Source: Pyrus communis
Taxonomy: Eukaryota > Streptophyta > Magnoliopsida > Rosales > Rosaceae
Assembly (NCBI RefSeq): GCF_963583255.1
Contig: NC_084815.1
Location: forward strand, 13,563,724-13,627,723
Length of the DNA stretch: 64,000 nt
Reading direction: 5' to 3'
The translations under genes were made by a program, and so were the position numbers. The first letter of the stretch is position 1, and every line of letters starts with the position of its first letter. Positions 20,404-31,668 of the stretch are shown here, in pieces. Under the pieces are notes generated by a model. The model worked only from the letters and a program-made list of their open reading frames with translations, was not told where the DNA came from and ran no database searches.

Positions 20404-20990
20404 CTAATTGAAATCTTTAATATAAGGGAGTTTAACAATATGTTGTTTCCTATGCCAAAAGGCATTCGGGATATCCGAACAGATTTCCTTCACAAGTTTA
20501 TTAGAAAATTGGTTAATGGATTCTAACAAAGACTTATTTGTTAGTTGTTCTTCAATTCTCTTATGTTTAATTTCTTCTTGCAAGAAATTAATTTGTTGAG
20601 ATTTCAGATTGATTTGGTTAATGGATTTGGAGACATTGTCTTTCCGGAGTTGTTTTAATTTTTTGAGATCTGTTTTCATACAGAACTCAAAGGTAATCTT
20701 CTGTCCGAATATACTAGTAGTGATGTGATTATGATGAACCTTAAAAGGATAAATTAAAGTAATGAAAGGGAGTCCTAATATAACTGGATCAGAAATATTT
20801 TTGATTAAAACAAATGGAGTTTTAAAACAAATACTGTCTTGACAGATATGGGTTTTAGGAATTTCATATTTTAATTTCATTGGGAATTGATTTGCAGCAC
20901 TAAGTATTTCTGTGGACTTATGATAATACTTTGTAGGAATTAACCTTTCTTGAATACAATTCAAGTCTGCACCCAAATCAATTAATGCTA
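20404..20990 (-). pseudogene. Pararetroviral aspartic protease region
   Basis: Read from about 20990 the frame contains the active-site run 'IDLGADLNCI' and, further on, 'DPVILGLPFI' (the hydrophobic-G-LPF flap end) before the start of RT. The catalytic Asp is retained. A stop at about 20403 separates it from RT. Confidence 0.75.
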
Positions 20991-21036
20991 TGGTTTCTAG
21001 ATGAAAGTCTTCGATTATTATCTTGATTTTAGAATA

Positions 21037-21543
21037 TCATTTCTTGATTCTTATTTTATCTAGGAGACTTAAGACTAAATCTTTAGAAGAAGCCGTGCTC
21101 GAATGAGCATCAGAATCATGGTCTAAAGAAGAACTACCTTGTTCTTCAACAAGAGTTTGAGTGTGGACTCTACTGAGATGTGAACGAATTTCTGTGTTTT
21201 CGGGCTTTAGAAACATAATTTCCGTTTTGATTTGATTGACTTCTTGTTGTAAGTCTTTAATGATGATATCTTTTTTTGGTTTACTAAACCTTTCCAAAGT
21301 GGTACTAAGAGAGATCTTTTGAGGTGGTAGTCAATTAGTACCTGGTTCTTCTTGTGAAATCAATTTCTTAATTTTTTTAAATAAAAAGATTTCAATTCTG
21401 GATCATCAACTTTACTTATTAATTCAACTAAAAATTCTAATACCTGGTTCTTCTTGTGAAATCAATTTCTTAATTTTTTTTTAAATAAAAAGATTTCAAT
21501 TCTGGATCATGAACTTTACTTATTAATTCAACTAAAAATTCTT
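21037..21543 (-). repeat. 102-bp tandem duplication in the pararetroviral coat-protease linker
   Basis: TACCTGGTTCTTCTTGTGAA begins at 21339 and again at 21441, and about 100 bp following each copy are almost the same (one extra T and one C/G change in the second). The duplication lies between the coat-protein end and the protease, in a Glu/Ser-rich linker (21037-21297 is open on the minus strand). It breaks the frame and happened after integration or in this lineage. Confidence 0.85.
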
Positions 21544-21544
21544 T

Positions 21545-23703
21545 CTATTCTTCTTGCTTATTAAGCACTGATATTTTATTACAGCAAATATCGATACATC
21601 CTAATTTGATGTTTGGCGAAGAAACTTCACTAGAACTATTATGATCAAAAGAAGATAATTCCAAATCTCCTTCTGATTGACTATAGTCGATATCCTTAAG
21701 TTCTAGAACCTGTATAAGCTGTATTTTCTCTTCATCAGAGATTTTCAGCTGGTTAATGGTTTTCTTGACCTTGCATTCATTGGCATAATGGCCAAATTTG
21801 CCACATTTGTAGCATTTTCCTTTTTTACCCTGACGATGTTTATCAAATTTTCCTAAGGATTTCTTTTTAGGTTTTTCATAAAACTTATTGGATTGAAAGG
21901 GTTTAGTAGATGACTTCGATTTATATTTGATATACCTAGGATGTGGTTTGGAATACTTGCTCATATGTTGAGCTTTCTTCTTTTTATAGGAATGAGCTAT
22001 GGGAGTAAACCATATTGTTCACAGAATGTTCGTAATTCATATTTAGCAATTGATTTGTCTTTATTGACTTGTTTGGAAATCTTCATATCTATACACATTT
22101 TCAATCCTTCATTCTGGATAACATTAACTATGTTTCCATAAGTAAGGGTATGATATGGTATGATACCTTCTTCATTTACTAAACCATTTCTTATTTTATG
22201 TGCAAAAAGATTTGGTAATCCATTAATAAAATTTTCATTCCAAAATTGTTGATTACTATCTTCTCGAAGCATAACTCTGGACATGAAGACATCTTTATAC
22301 CATCTGAAATCACTTAAGGTAGGGCACGTTAAATTACTCAGCTGGTCGTGAACTCTAGTAGTGACATTACTAGGTATTCCTATGAAGCGTTCTATGATAG
22401 TATAGAGTAGAGTATTTACTCCATCAGGTATTCCTTGTCCTATAGTTTCATTAAAGATGGGGAGTCATTCTTCATCTTTTTTAACCGCATGGCGTATTTC
22501 ATTTCTGGATTGAGAGGTTAAGTGTTTTTCCCATCAGGAATGAAGCATTCCTATGAAACCAGTGACCAAGAGGTCGACAATTTGTGTTTGTGTGAGATTA
22601 TGATTGGTAATATAACTATTAGCAACCATAGACATGTGTTGAAGTTTGTTAAGAAGTTCTTGTTCTGACAATCCATCTATATTCCATTCATAGAGTTTGT
22701 TAGTAGAGACTGAAAATTGATTTTGGATATTTATTTCTTCATATTGAAGATCCAAAGGTGTTGGTCTAGGATACCAGTTTTTTGTGAAAGTAGGAGGGTT
22801 GACAGGAGTAGTGCGAATATACTTAAGATCAAAAGTTGGTTGAAGATCAGTAGTTTGAAAAGCACGTTCAATTTTCTGAATGGAAGTGTCAGTATCAGTT
22901 TCTTGAGAAAAATCTGAAGTACTAAAATTTTCTTCCTTTAGAGAAGTATCATGATTTTGTAAAACATTAACAACTTTGTCCTTTTTGAGCTCATTGAGCA
23001 TTTAATCAATTCTTTGCATAGTAATCATTGTTTTCAAAGCAGTAGAACTTGAAGAAGTGTCAGTAAAATTCACTAATGGTTTTTCCTTTTGAAAAGATTT
23101 TGGTTGAGACAATTTGTCTATTTTGGTTTCAATCTTATCTAACTGTTTTCTAATAGTATGGAGACTTTGGTTTGTGAAATTATTCTGTTCAATGACAGAT
23201 TTAAAACCTACATCTTCTTTTGGAATTTTAAAAGGAGTGGCTAAAATCTGGGTATTGCTAGTGGAAATCAAAATAGTTTCTTTGGGAGGATGACTGGAAG
23301 AAATTAAAGTTTTGTCTTGCTTAACCCAATTTTCTTTGGTAACAACCGTAAATTTGTTTTTTGGCTCAAAATGTTTTTCAATAAAATCAAAGAAAGATAT
23401 TTCAAATTGATATTGCTCTACAAAAGCTTTCCATTCACTGTAAATGGTTAGTTTTTCTTCATCAGAATACTTTTTTCTGAAAATATTTCTTCTGGGTATA
23501 TTTTCAACAGATTCGATGTCAGCTTTGAGCTTCTTCCACCGAATTTTGTATGATTTGTTTAAAACAAGTAATTGGTGATTCACTGATGTTGTTTCAAAAT
23601 CTAATGTTGCGGGTGAGGTTTGTTCTTCCTGATTTTGAGATTGGTAAATAGGATGTGTTACTTGTGATGAGGTGTCTATTGACTTTAGTTTAATATTAAT
23701 CAA
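21545..23703 (-). pseudogene. Pararetroviral coat protein region with CCHC zinc knuckle
   Basis: Four minus-strand ORFs in series: 23002-23703, 22534-23001, 21997-22284 and 21545-21964. The last carries CYKCGKFGHYANEC, a CX2CX4HX4C RNA-binding knuckle at the end of caulimovirid coat proteins, preceded by a Lys-rich stretch. The ORF at 21997-22284 has 'FWNENFINGLP', usual for the coat core. The first two are acidic and Ser/Gln rich. Frame breaks occur near 23001, 22290-22530 and 21965-21997. Confidence 0.8.
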
Positions 23704-24060
23704 ATCATTGATTAATTCTTGCTGAGCAATTGCAGAATTAGTTTCCTGTTCTTTTAATTTTTTTATTTACTAAAGATTTTATTAAGTCTTGATCTAGACC
23801 CAATCTATCGGCTGATGTGGATCCAGAAAAAAAGAATTTCTGCTAGAAGCAAATGATTTATGTGAATGCATAGATTCACAAGATCTTCTTGCTGGTCGGT
23901 CAAAATTAATTTTTACCGTACCATCAAAATATTGTTCAACATTGTCAAGATTGACAAGGCTGTTTTGGATAGCTATTGGCTTGCTTTCATTGAATAAACA
24001 CCAATCTGAGGGTAGACTGATGTCTGACCATCTAATGGTTTTGGGAACTTTTATATTTGC

Positions 24061-24720
24061 ATTTTCTTAGGCTGTTTGGATTAAAAGTGTATGGTCACAA
24101 GGACTTTTTGTTAAAGCTTGAAAATTCATGTTTGTGCCAGTGACTTTGTAATAAACTCTGTAAATAAGTGTCAAAGGTTGTGTTCCTTCAAAGACTTGAT
24201 ATCCTGAAGTTTTGATATTAAGCGTGAGTGCTTTCAGCATATGTGGATCTGAAAGACTTATGGTAAGATCTGGGAAACAATCAAAATGGATAGGTCCATT
24301 ATAAAGACTGGATTCAATCATTCCAAGTATACTGTCACTGAAATCAGTGAATCTAGCATCTCAGAGACATAAAAGAATAGAGGTATTAAGACCTTTTCTT
24401 GTTAATGGTTTAACAGCTATTTGGACTAGACCAATATGAATATAATTATGATCATCTTTTCTATGGGATTTGATTTGTTCAGGAGAAAATAATTTATAAG
24501 TCTCATGTTCTTTACTAAGAGCATAAACCTTTTCAACTGTTTTAGCATGATGTTCAGATTTAAAACAAGTCAAAGACCATTTTTTCTTATATATATTTTT
24601 GCTTGAAACTTTTGGAATATTCCAATCATTAAAATCAATGCTTTCATCGGTCTAAAAATCAAGTTTTTGTTCTTCATTTATGATATCTGGTATAGTTCAT
24701 AAATTGGATATGGAGCTAGT
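24061..24720 (-). pseudogene. Pararetroviral movement protein region (30K superfamily)
   Basis: Two minus-strand frames, 24361-24573 and 24067-24321, carry 'IHIGLVQIAVKPLTRKGL' and 'SILLCL' followed after a stop by 'SLYNGPIHFDCFPDLTISL', the core of the 30K cell-to-cell movement protein with the conserved Asp in PDL. Its position as the first domain after the leader fits the viral order. A stop near 24358-24360 and others upstream break it. This domain is the best evidence that the element is viral and not a gypsy retrotransposon. Confidence 0.85.
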
Positions 24721-24721
24721 G

Positions 24722-25160
24722 CTGGCTATTTGACCTATTCCTGTATTCACATTTCTTTTATCCTATCTGCAAATTCTTATTTGTCAGTCTTCATTTGTTG
24801 AACTCCTAACCAAACAGTAAGGCCCGAGGAGAAGCATGAGCGGAACGCATGAGTAGGGAAAGGGTTTAGACAATACACGAGGAAGGTGAATCATTTAAGT
24901 TTTGCATATGAGGACTGACAAATAAATGAAGAACAAATCAGAAATTCTATATGTAAAACTTAAATGATTCACCTTCCTCGTGTATTGTCTAAACTCTTTC
25001 CCCGCTCATGCGTTACGCTCATGCCTCTCCTCGGGCATTACTGTTTGGACCACACCTTACTATTTGGTTAGGAGTTCAACAAATGAGGACTGACAAATAA
25101 GAATTTGTAGATAGGATAAAAGAAATGTGAATACAAGAATAGGTCAAATAGATGCTAATA
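24722..25160. repeat. Long inverted repeat in the pararetroviral leader
   Basis: The left arm (about 24722-24908) and the right arm (about 24957-25160) are reverse complements with few mismatches. The right arm has one extra block of about 19 bases near 25052-25072. Shared runs include CACATTTCTTTTATCCTATCT, GTTGAACTCCTAACCAAA and GAATCATTTAAGTTTT. The loop is about 50 bases. It lies between the primer-binding site and the movement protein, where caulimovirid RNAs have a structured leader used for ribosome shunting. Confidence 0.85.
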
Positions 25161-25172
25161 CAATTACCAAAT

Positions 25173-25185
25173 GGCTCTGATACCA
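25173..25185 (-). promoter_or_regulatory. tRNA-Met primer-binding site of the pararetrovirus
   Basis: Minus strand TGGTATCAGAGCC, an exact match to the complement of the plant initiator tRNA-Met 3' end as used by Caulimoviridae and many copia elements. It marks the start of minus-strand DNA synthesis and the numbering origin of the viral genome. Confidence 0.9.
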
Positions 25186-25319
25186 AATGGGGTGAAACTA
25201 TATCAGGCAGTAAAACCGTCCATAGAATTAAGATTGCGGAAGTAGAATACATATAAAGATCCTAACAATTCAATATATTGAATGATAAAGAAATGAGGCT
25301 AATTGAAACGGAATATCCA

Positions 25320-25321
<2 letters not shown>

Positions 25322-25376
<55 letters not shown>
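25322..25376. repeat. TA dinucleotide microsatellite
   Basis: An uninterrupted (TA)n run of about 55 bases on the right border of the pararetroviral insertion; its partner is at 17310-17342 on the left border. Confidence 0.95.
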
Positions 25377-25377
<1 letters not shown>

Positions 25378-25476
25378 CATAACCCTAATAGATAAGGACA
25401 CGGGGCCCTAATACTAACGGGTTAGGCTCAAAATACCAAACATTAAAATAAATCTAAATACTAATATTTTTCAACA
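25377..25476 (-). repeat. 5' LTR of composite element, second piece
   Basis: Contains GGCTCAAAATACCAAACATTAAAATAAATCTAA and CTAATATTTTTCAACA-type sequence matching 15601-15656, completing the LTR begun at 17169. Followed by CATAT, part of the flanking AACACATA repeat. Confidence 0.82.
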
Positions 25477-26188
25477 CATATCATATTCATAATAGTTCTA
25501 AATAGAATCTCTTTATAAAGAAGATCTTTTGCCTAACGGTAGCCAGCTCAGGTTCCCTTAGGAAACTTTCATTATTGGGTTAGCCATACGCTTTACATGT
25601 TTCTAGTGTTCACATGGCATTATCAAATGATAGAAGTCTTGGATAAAAGTCTACAACACACTAGAATACCCTTGTTGACGATCCTTTTCCTCAAACAATA
25701 TGATATCTCACACCAGGTAAATCCTTAACCTTTCGCCCTCTTACTAATACTACAATATGTCATTGTAAATTATGCCTAATACCAGGTATATAAGCAGTGA
25801 TTTCAAATCCGTATTATTATGGGGGATAAAGTACTAGATCAATATTGTGCTTCATTGTTGCCGATATAGTTCAAGCTTTGTTGTGCACATGAGATTGGCT
25901 TTTTAGAAAATGAGGTAATGTATCTAATGTGCTAGACTACTTACAAAATCAATACAAGGCTGTCACATGATCAACTATTTTTTCAAAAAGTTAAGAAACA
26001 ATAGGGAGGAGAAGACCCTTATCAATTCCGTACCAGGATCACTGATCCCTGAATCCCTGACATCCCAGCATCTTTTACGAGCCGCACGATTTCACCTTCC
26101 TTCAACGTCACACTTCAACATAATTTGCCCCCTTTGAGCTTCATTGAATTTGTGATAGCTTAGCTGTAATCTAAAGCATAAATTAAAA
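25477..26188. other. Unassigned non-coding sequence
   Basis: About 0.7 kb between the composite LTR element and the CACTA end. No ORF over 60 codons and no family was recognised. Confidence 0.4.
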
Positions 26189-27226
26189 CACTAGTAGAAA
26201 AAACTATTTGCGCAACAAAAATGACCCACCGTCACGCAAAATCGTCGAACAATGATCGAGGAAACGTTTTGTCGCACAAAAGTGTTTGCACGGCGAAAAA
26301 AAAAACTCTATCGTGTAAAGTGTGGGAGAAAAATGCGGGTAAGTCCTTTTTTGGAGGCAAACAAATGCGTGACGAAACATTATCTCTAGAATTATTATGT
26401 GATGAAGGTTTCATCGCGCAAGATATGAACGTTTACGCTAGACAGTCAGTTTTATGAGTCAGAGGAATCAATACGGTATTTAGTGCACAGTTTTGCGCAA
26501 CGAACCCTTCATCGTGCAATGTGCTCAAACTACTTTAAATATGCAATTTCGCTCTCCTTATCTTCATAATTCATTTTAGAAACACTGTACTTTTTCTCGA
26601 ATTACAATTCCAGTTGTTATTTAAATTTGAGTACTATGGCAAACTCAAGTGTTCGTTCGTCAAAGAGAATCAAGGATGAAAGTTTTAGAAAAGGTAATAC
26701 ATACTAAACTTTGTGTTTTGTATAAAGTACATATTTTGCTTTACTATTTTTAATTTATATTTTGTTGGTGGACACCAAAAAAATAAAAAATAAAAAATAA
26801 AAAATAAAAAAGTTGCGCCCTAGTTTGATACACTTTTGGTGGGAGCTATTACTGAATCACTTTTGAAGAATTAATTGGAATTCAGAAGTCGAATATGCGC
26901 AACAAGTTTACGTTCGACGTGCAGGTATTAGTGCGTGACAAATGCGGTGTGGATTGGTAGTCTTGGAGAGCTGTCCCCGAGGAGATAATGACACACTTGA
27001 TCGATGAGTTAGAAGTTCATGTTAATTAATTAGTTAAATAATAATTATTTTTGTTAAATATATTATATTAGTGAAATTTATAATTTATTAATTTTTGCAT
27101 AAAAACCTGATTGAGACATTGACAAAAGTGACACAAATATGTTGAAGTGCATCGACAACATATTCAAATCCTTTTCTGGGACTGGAAATTTGATGTTGAA
27201 CGTGGGGTAGAACTGCACTGAATACA

Positions 27227-27525
27227 ACCGACATGAACAAAGAAAAATTTTGGACGATCGCCAGAATGATCTTTGAATGGTTTTTTTTTTTTTTTTGGCG
27301 ATTTTTTACACATGCTATCTCGGAGTATATACAAACATATTTGACGGTTGGATCATTGAAACTAGTTTTGTAGAATGCATATCCTATCAAATTGATAGAT
27401 TTAACAAACACTTAAGAGTTAATGTTATACTTCCATTAAGTATAAAATAAGATTTATCCACTAGTGTAAATATTTTAAATTGAAGATCGAATTCATTCAT
27501 TTCATTCATTGCATTCTTATAGAAT
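27227..27525. repeat. Copy of the 350-bp repeat unit found at 39637-42105
   Basis: From CCGACATGAACAAAGAAAAA to GCATTCTTATAG, this block is almost the same as 39637-39910, except for poly-T length. The corresponding place in the inverted partner arm (about 31370-31385) lacks it, so it was inserted into or rearranged within the left arm only. Confidence 0.85.
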
Positions 27526-28489
27526 TGTATTTTTGTTTTTTATGGTTAATTAAATAATAACATTTGAATTTTAAGTTTTTATGTATGAACGGTACTTTCT
27601 AATATGCGAGCATGACATTTTTGTAGAATGAATTAGTATTTTAATAAATAATTTATTAATTAAATATGCATGAATGCTTTAATTTAAATATTTGTTGATT
27701 TATTCAGATGTAATTTATTATTTTGTTTATTAAATATTTATGTGATTTAAAATGAAAAAAAGTAATAAATGAAAAAAAAAATTTTAAAATAACAATAAAA
27801 AAAAAATAATTGTTGCATGACAAAAAACAGTCGGTCACACAAAAAAGTTATGCACGACAAATGTCAATGTCATCGTGGAAAAGTTATCAGAAAATTCGGG
27901 AATGGTCATCGAGTTGGTGCCAAAAAGTGGAATGCATATATTTTACACGACAATATTTTGGTCGTGAAAGGTTGGGCAAAAAACCCTGTGAAGGAGAACA
28001 GATTTGGCGCTAAAGTTTCGAATGCATAAGTTTTGTGCAACGAACATTTTAATCCAGTTTCCCAGATGCAGAGAGGCAAAAACTGAAAATTCATTGCAGC
28101 TCTGCCTTTCCTTCTCTCTCAGCTCATTGTCTCTCTTTTCCCTTAGCTCGAACACTGACCCTCGTTCTCCTTCTCTTCATCACCTATGTCTTTTGGTAAG
28201 CAAATTTGTTTTGAATATTTTTTTTTTGAAAATTACACAATGAAACTAACAAACTTAAATTTGTTGCATGTAGGTTTTTATTAAACAACTATTGGTGAGG
28301 AATAAATTAGGAGGTATACTTTCTTCAACTATTTCATTAACATTAATTCTAGTTTATTTATTTGTTTTTAGCATTTATGTGACATAATTTATTTGTATGC
28401 AAATACCAGTGTTTGTAACCATGGTATGATGGAGACGTTTACCACTTGGAATCATCATGAGAAACAATTAGTACATACTTTATCTTCAC

Positions 28490-29060
28490 ATGTGAATTGA
28501 GATAGTTGAATCTTATGTGGATCCAAATGAACAAATTATGGATATCCTAGATGATGCTTTTCCAAACGCCTCGATGAATTTGGATTAGGAAGGGGGAGAT
28601 GACATCCCTCAAAGCATGGGTAGTGGAGCATTTAAAAATTATGAAAAACCATTAAAAAGTGCCAAACAAGAATTATACCCCAGTTGCCAGAACTTTTCGA
28701 TACTGACAACTACTGTGGAGTTGATGCATGGGAAAATAAAGTTTTGTATGTCCAACTAGTGCTTTGATTGGTTTTTTAGGCTTTTCAAGAGGAAAATTTC
28801 AAAGGACAATTGTTTGCCTGAAGATAACAAAAGTGCGAAGAAGGTGTCGAATGGTCTAGGATTAGGCTATGAAGAAATTCACGCGTGCAAAAATAATTGT
28901 GTATTATTCTGTTGTTCCGATTTACGATAAACCAACTGGGCAGATGTTCACCTTGTGAACAGCTGTGTTGTGGACTATAAACAATTTTCTCGCAGACGTT
29001 ATGATGTCTAGGTGGAGTACTAAGGGTTATTTGGCATTCCCAGTTTGCAAGGAGGACGAA
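28490..29060 (+). pseudogene. TNP2-type CACTA transposase remnant, plus strand
   Basis: Broken frames read 'SAKQELYPSCQNFS', 'EEIHACKNNCVLF', and then 'LWTINNFLADVMMS' and 'WSTKGYLAFPVC'. These are the N-terminal TNP2 region and the later 'W.TKG...CPVC' region of CACTA transposases. The whole central domain between 28920 and 28953 (which the minus copy retains) is deleted, and stops are present throughout. Confidence 0.78.
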
Positions 29061-30030
29061 ATGTCTTCTTCTTTTAGTTCATCAACCAATGGTTGTAAAT
29101 AAACATCAATAAACGTGCCCAAATCTTCGGTTATCAACATTGTCATCATCATATATTCTTTTATCATGCATTTTCAAGGCAACAAATTATACGGAATTAC
29201 AAAGATTGGCCAAGTGTTGTGGTTTTGGTTTAGAACCTCAAACGGATTAAACCTATCTGTCGCAAGTCCCAATCTAACGTTTTGGGGCTCATGTGACAAA
29301 TCGGGGTACTGTCGATCAAACTCTTTACATGCCTCTCCATCTGCAGGATATCTCATAACACCGTCATCCACTCGTCTGTCTTTATGCCACCTCATGTCCC
29401 TTGCAGTGTGCATCGACATATACAATTGTTGCAACCTAGGCTTTAATGGGAGATAACGCATAACTTTTTATGGAACCTTCGTTGTTCTATTTTGAGAGGT
29501 CATTTGAAACTGTGACTCATTACATACAAGACATTTATCCAGTGCTTCATTCTCTTTGTATAACAAAATGCATTTATTTTTACATGCATGAATTTTTTCA
29601 TAGCTCAATCCATGACCATTCAACACCTTCTTTGCACTTTTATGATCTTTAGGCTGGCAATTGTCCTTTGGAAGCATCCTCTTGAAGACCATCAAAAAGT
29701 AATCAAAACACTAGTTCGACATACGAAACATTATTTAGCCATGCATCAACTCAACAATGGCCGTGAGCAACGAAAATCAGTCGCAACCGAGGTATAATTC
29801 TTGCTTGGCACTTTTTAATTGTTTTTCATATTTTTCAAATGCTTCACCATCCATGGTGGGAGGGACATCATCTTCTACTTCCTAAGTCATATTCGAACTG
29901 GTGTTTGGAAAAGCATTATTGATAATGACCATAATTTGTTCATTTGGATCCACAATAGATTGAACTACCTTTACTGATCAAGTAATGTGTGAAGATGAAG
30001 CATGTTGTATTTGTTCTCCATCATCCCATT
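29061..30030 (-). pseudogene. TNP2-type CACTA transposase remnant, minus strand
   Basis: Two clear minus-strand ORFs: 29468-29695 ('SAKKVLNGHGLSYEKIHACK', 'CILLYKENEALDKCLVC') and 29174-29461 ('MRYLPLKPRLQQLYMSM', 'DGVMRYPADGEA', 'NVRLGLATDRFNPF', 'IFVIPYNLLP'). Beyond them, to about 29065, 'YLQPLVDELKE' is readable. The N-terminal part reaches about 30030. This is the TNP2 domain of En/Spm (CACTA) transposase, which cuts and joins the element ends. It is interrupted by stops at 29465 and elsewhere. Confidence 0.85.
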
Positions 30031-31660
30031 TCTGACTAAATGGGATCGAATAGTTTCAAAATATTAAATCATTGAGTTGTTACACTTCCGACAAGGACAC
30101 CGAATTTGAGTTGAACCCCAGTTGTTTGCAATTGCAAATCAATGAACTAATTTATTCCATCCAAATAATCATCAGCATATCTGCTAGGATTATGTATCCA
30201 CTGTTTGTCCATATCGCCTACAAACATAAAAAATTTACAAGGGTTACAACAACTTCAATTATGACATGCCACCTTATGTCTCCAGTATGGGTTCTATCTC
30301 ATTCGAGAATGCACAGTTATGTGCTGTAATTTACGACTCCAATGCATTACGTGAGAAAATTTCAGCAGCATCTCCCTATAGTTCTTCAAGTGCACGACGT
30401 AGGTACAAAAAACTACGATGCACCTGAAGAACGCAAAAAGATGCTACCAAATTTCCTGCGTTCAAACTCTAATGCGTGAACCCCAAAATACAACATCTAA
30501 CTGTGCATTCTCAAACTATCCAAAATTATGGAACAATTCAAGAATTAATTAGACCGCAATCATGCTTTCGCATCCATTCACAAAGTCCAACTAGTTCTCA
30601 AACGAGAAACTAAGCTTATATGAACATTGCAAAACATTTTTTGTACATACATATAAAAATGTTTTCATACAAATGTAAAAAGTCACAACAATTATACACA
30701 ACAAACAAAACAAGTTAAATGAATGGAAATTAAATTAGTTATTCAAGAAAATATACCTCGGAGATTAACTCCAACGTAAATAGCTGGGAGGAATTTTTCA
30801 GGAGAGAGGTAGTTGGTACAATTGTTTTCCAGCTTCTGCCTCCTTGTGTTTTGGTTAAATTAAATAAAGTGAATAACACTTTGCGCGATGAAACCACCAT
30901 TGCACAAAACATGTTGATTCCATACTTTGGCGCCATCCAAGTTGTACTTTGCCTCGTTTTTCAACATACTTTGCACGACGAACCAAATTGCGTTGTGCAA
31001 AGGTACATAGCGCGACAAAGGGTTGTCGTTGCTCAAAGTTATCTCACGCGACAAAGCTTTGTCACGCATTATGTAATTTTTTTTTTTTTTTTAATTTCTT
31101 CTTTCCATTGATTCTTTAATTTATTTTAAACCACGTAAATACTTGACAAATCAAGAATTTATTTCATTAAACCATTCATGCATAATTAATTAATACAAAC
31201 ATTTATTAGAATGCCATTTATTTTATTCAAAATAAACATTAAGTACATATTTAATTAAACCATTCATACGTAAAAAAGAAACATCAAATTCATATGTCAT
31301 TATTTAATAAGCAATCAAATTATTTAAAAAAAAAAAACACACAATTCTACTCCGTCGCTGGTGGTTCAGGTTCTCGCTGTAATTCTGCCACCCATATATT
31401 ATCAAAGTTTCACTCTCAGAAATAGGACTTGAAGATGTTGTCGATGCACTTCATCAGATTTGGGTCACTTTTGTCAATATACCAATTAAGCTGTCATGCG
31501 AAAATTAATAAATTAAAATCTCACTAATATATTAAATTTAACAAAAATAATTATTATTTCACTAATTACTTAACACATACAGCTAACTCATTGATCAAGT
31601 GCATCTTCATCTCCTAGGGGACGGCACTCCAAGACTCTCAATCCACACCACATTTGTCAT
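30031..31660 (-). other. Non-coding CACTA internal sequence
   Basis: Intron, untranslated and subterminal-type sequence of the minus-oriented CACTA. 30880-31075 is dense in TTGCGCGATGAA/GTTGTGCAAAG motifs. 31380-31663 aligns in reverse with 26900-27180 of the left arm. No intact ORF. Confidence 0.6.
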
Positions 31661-31668
31661 GCACCAAT

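Larger units (their letters stand above)
17343..25321 (-). mobile_element. Endogenous pararetrovirus (Caulimoviridae, florendovirus-like), minus strand
   Basis: About 8 kb, one caulimovirid genome length, between TA repeats. Minus-strand order: tRNA-Met primer-binding site (25173-25185), a leader with a long inverted repeat, movement protein, coat protein with CCHC knuckle, aspartic protease, reverse transcriptase, RNase H, and then a second ORF overlapping the first by 11 bases. Lack of its own LTRs and presence of a 30K-type movement protein separate it from gypsy elements. The gene order and placement at TA repeats fit florendoviruses, but this genus call is inference. ORF1 is broken by many stops and shifts; ORF2 is open. 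The copy should not be able to replicate. Confidence 0.88.
15416..25476 (-). mobile_element. Non-autonomous LTR retrotransposon, minus strand, split by a pararetrovirus
   Basis: The 3' LTR is 15416-15656. The 5' LTR is in two pieces, 17169-17342 and 25377-25476. The LTR reads TGTTG.AAAATATTAG on the minus strand and ends GATATTCAAC. A primer-binding site like the 3' end of initiator tRNA-Met (minus strand TTGATATCAGAGC) lies at 17153-17165, immediately inside the 5' LTR. The 8-bp run AACACATA flanks both outer ends. The internal region (15657-17152) has no gag or pol, so the element is non-autonomous. The host 5' LTR was opened at its TA repeat by the pararetroviral insertion 17343-25321. Confidence 0.82.
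26189..29060 (+). mobile_element. CACTA (En/Spm) transposon, 5' part, plus orientation
   Basis: Starts with CACTAGTAGAAAAAACTATT at 26189, a CACTA-type terminus. Subterminal repeats follow: many TTTGCGCAACGAA/TTCGTCGCGC-like motifs in both directions (26205-26520 and again 27810-28040). A short exon-like start, 'MANSSVRSSKRIKDESF', lies at 26637, followed by a GTAATA donor-like site. A TNP2 transposase remnant occupies 28490-29060. The 3' part of the element is missing: at about 29060 the sequence turns into a second CACTA in opposite orientation. Confidence 0.8.

Noticed and set aside
26221..26457. ORF of 78 codons near the CACTA end
   Set aside because: It spans the subterminal repeat motifs (GCGCAACGAA and inverses) and its translation simply reflects them.
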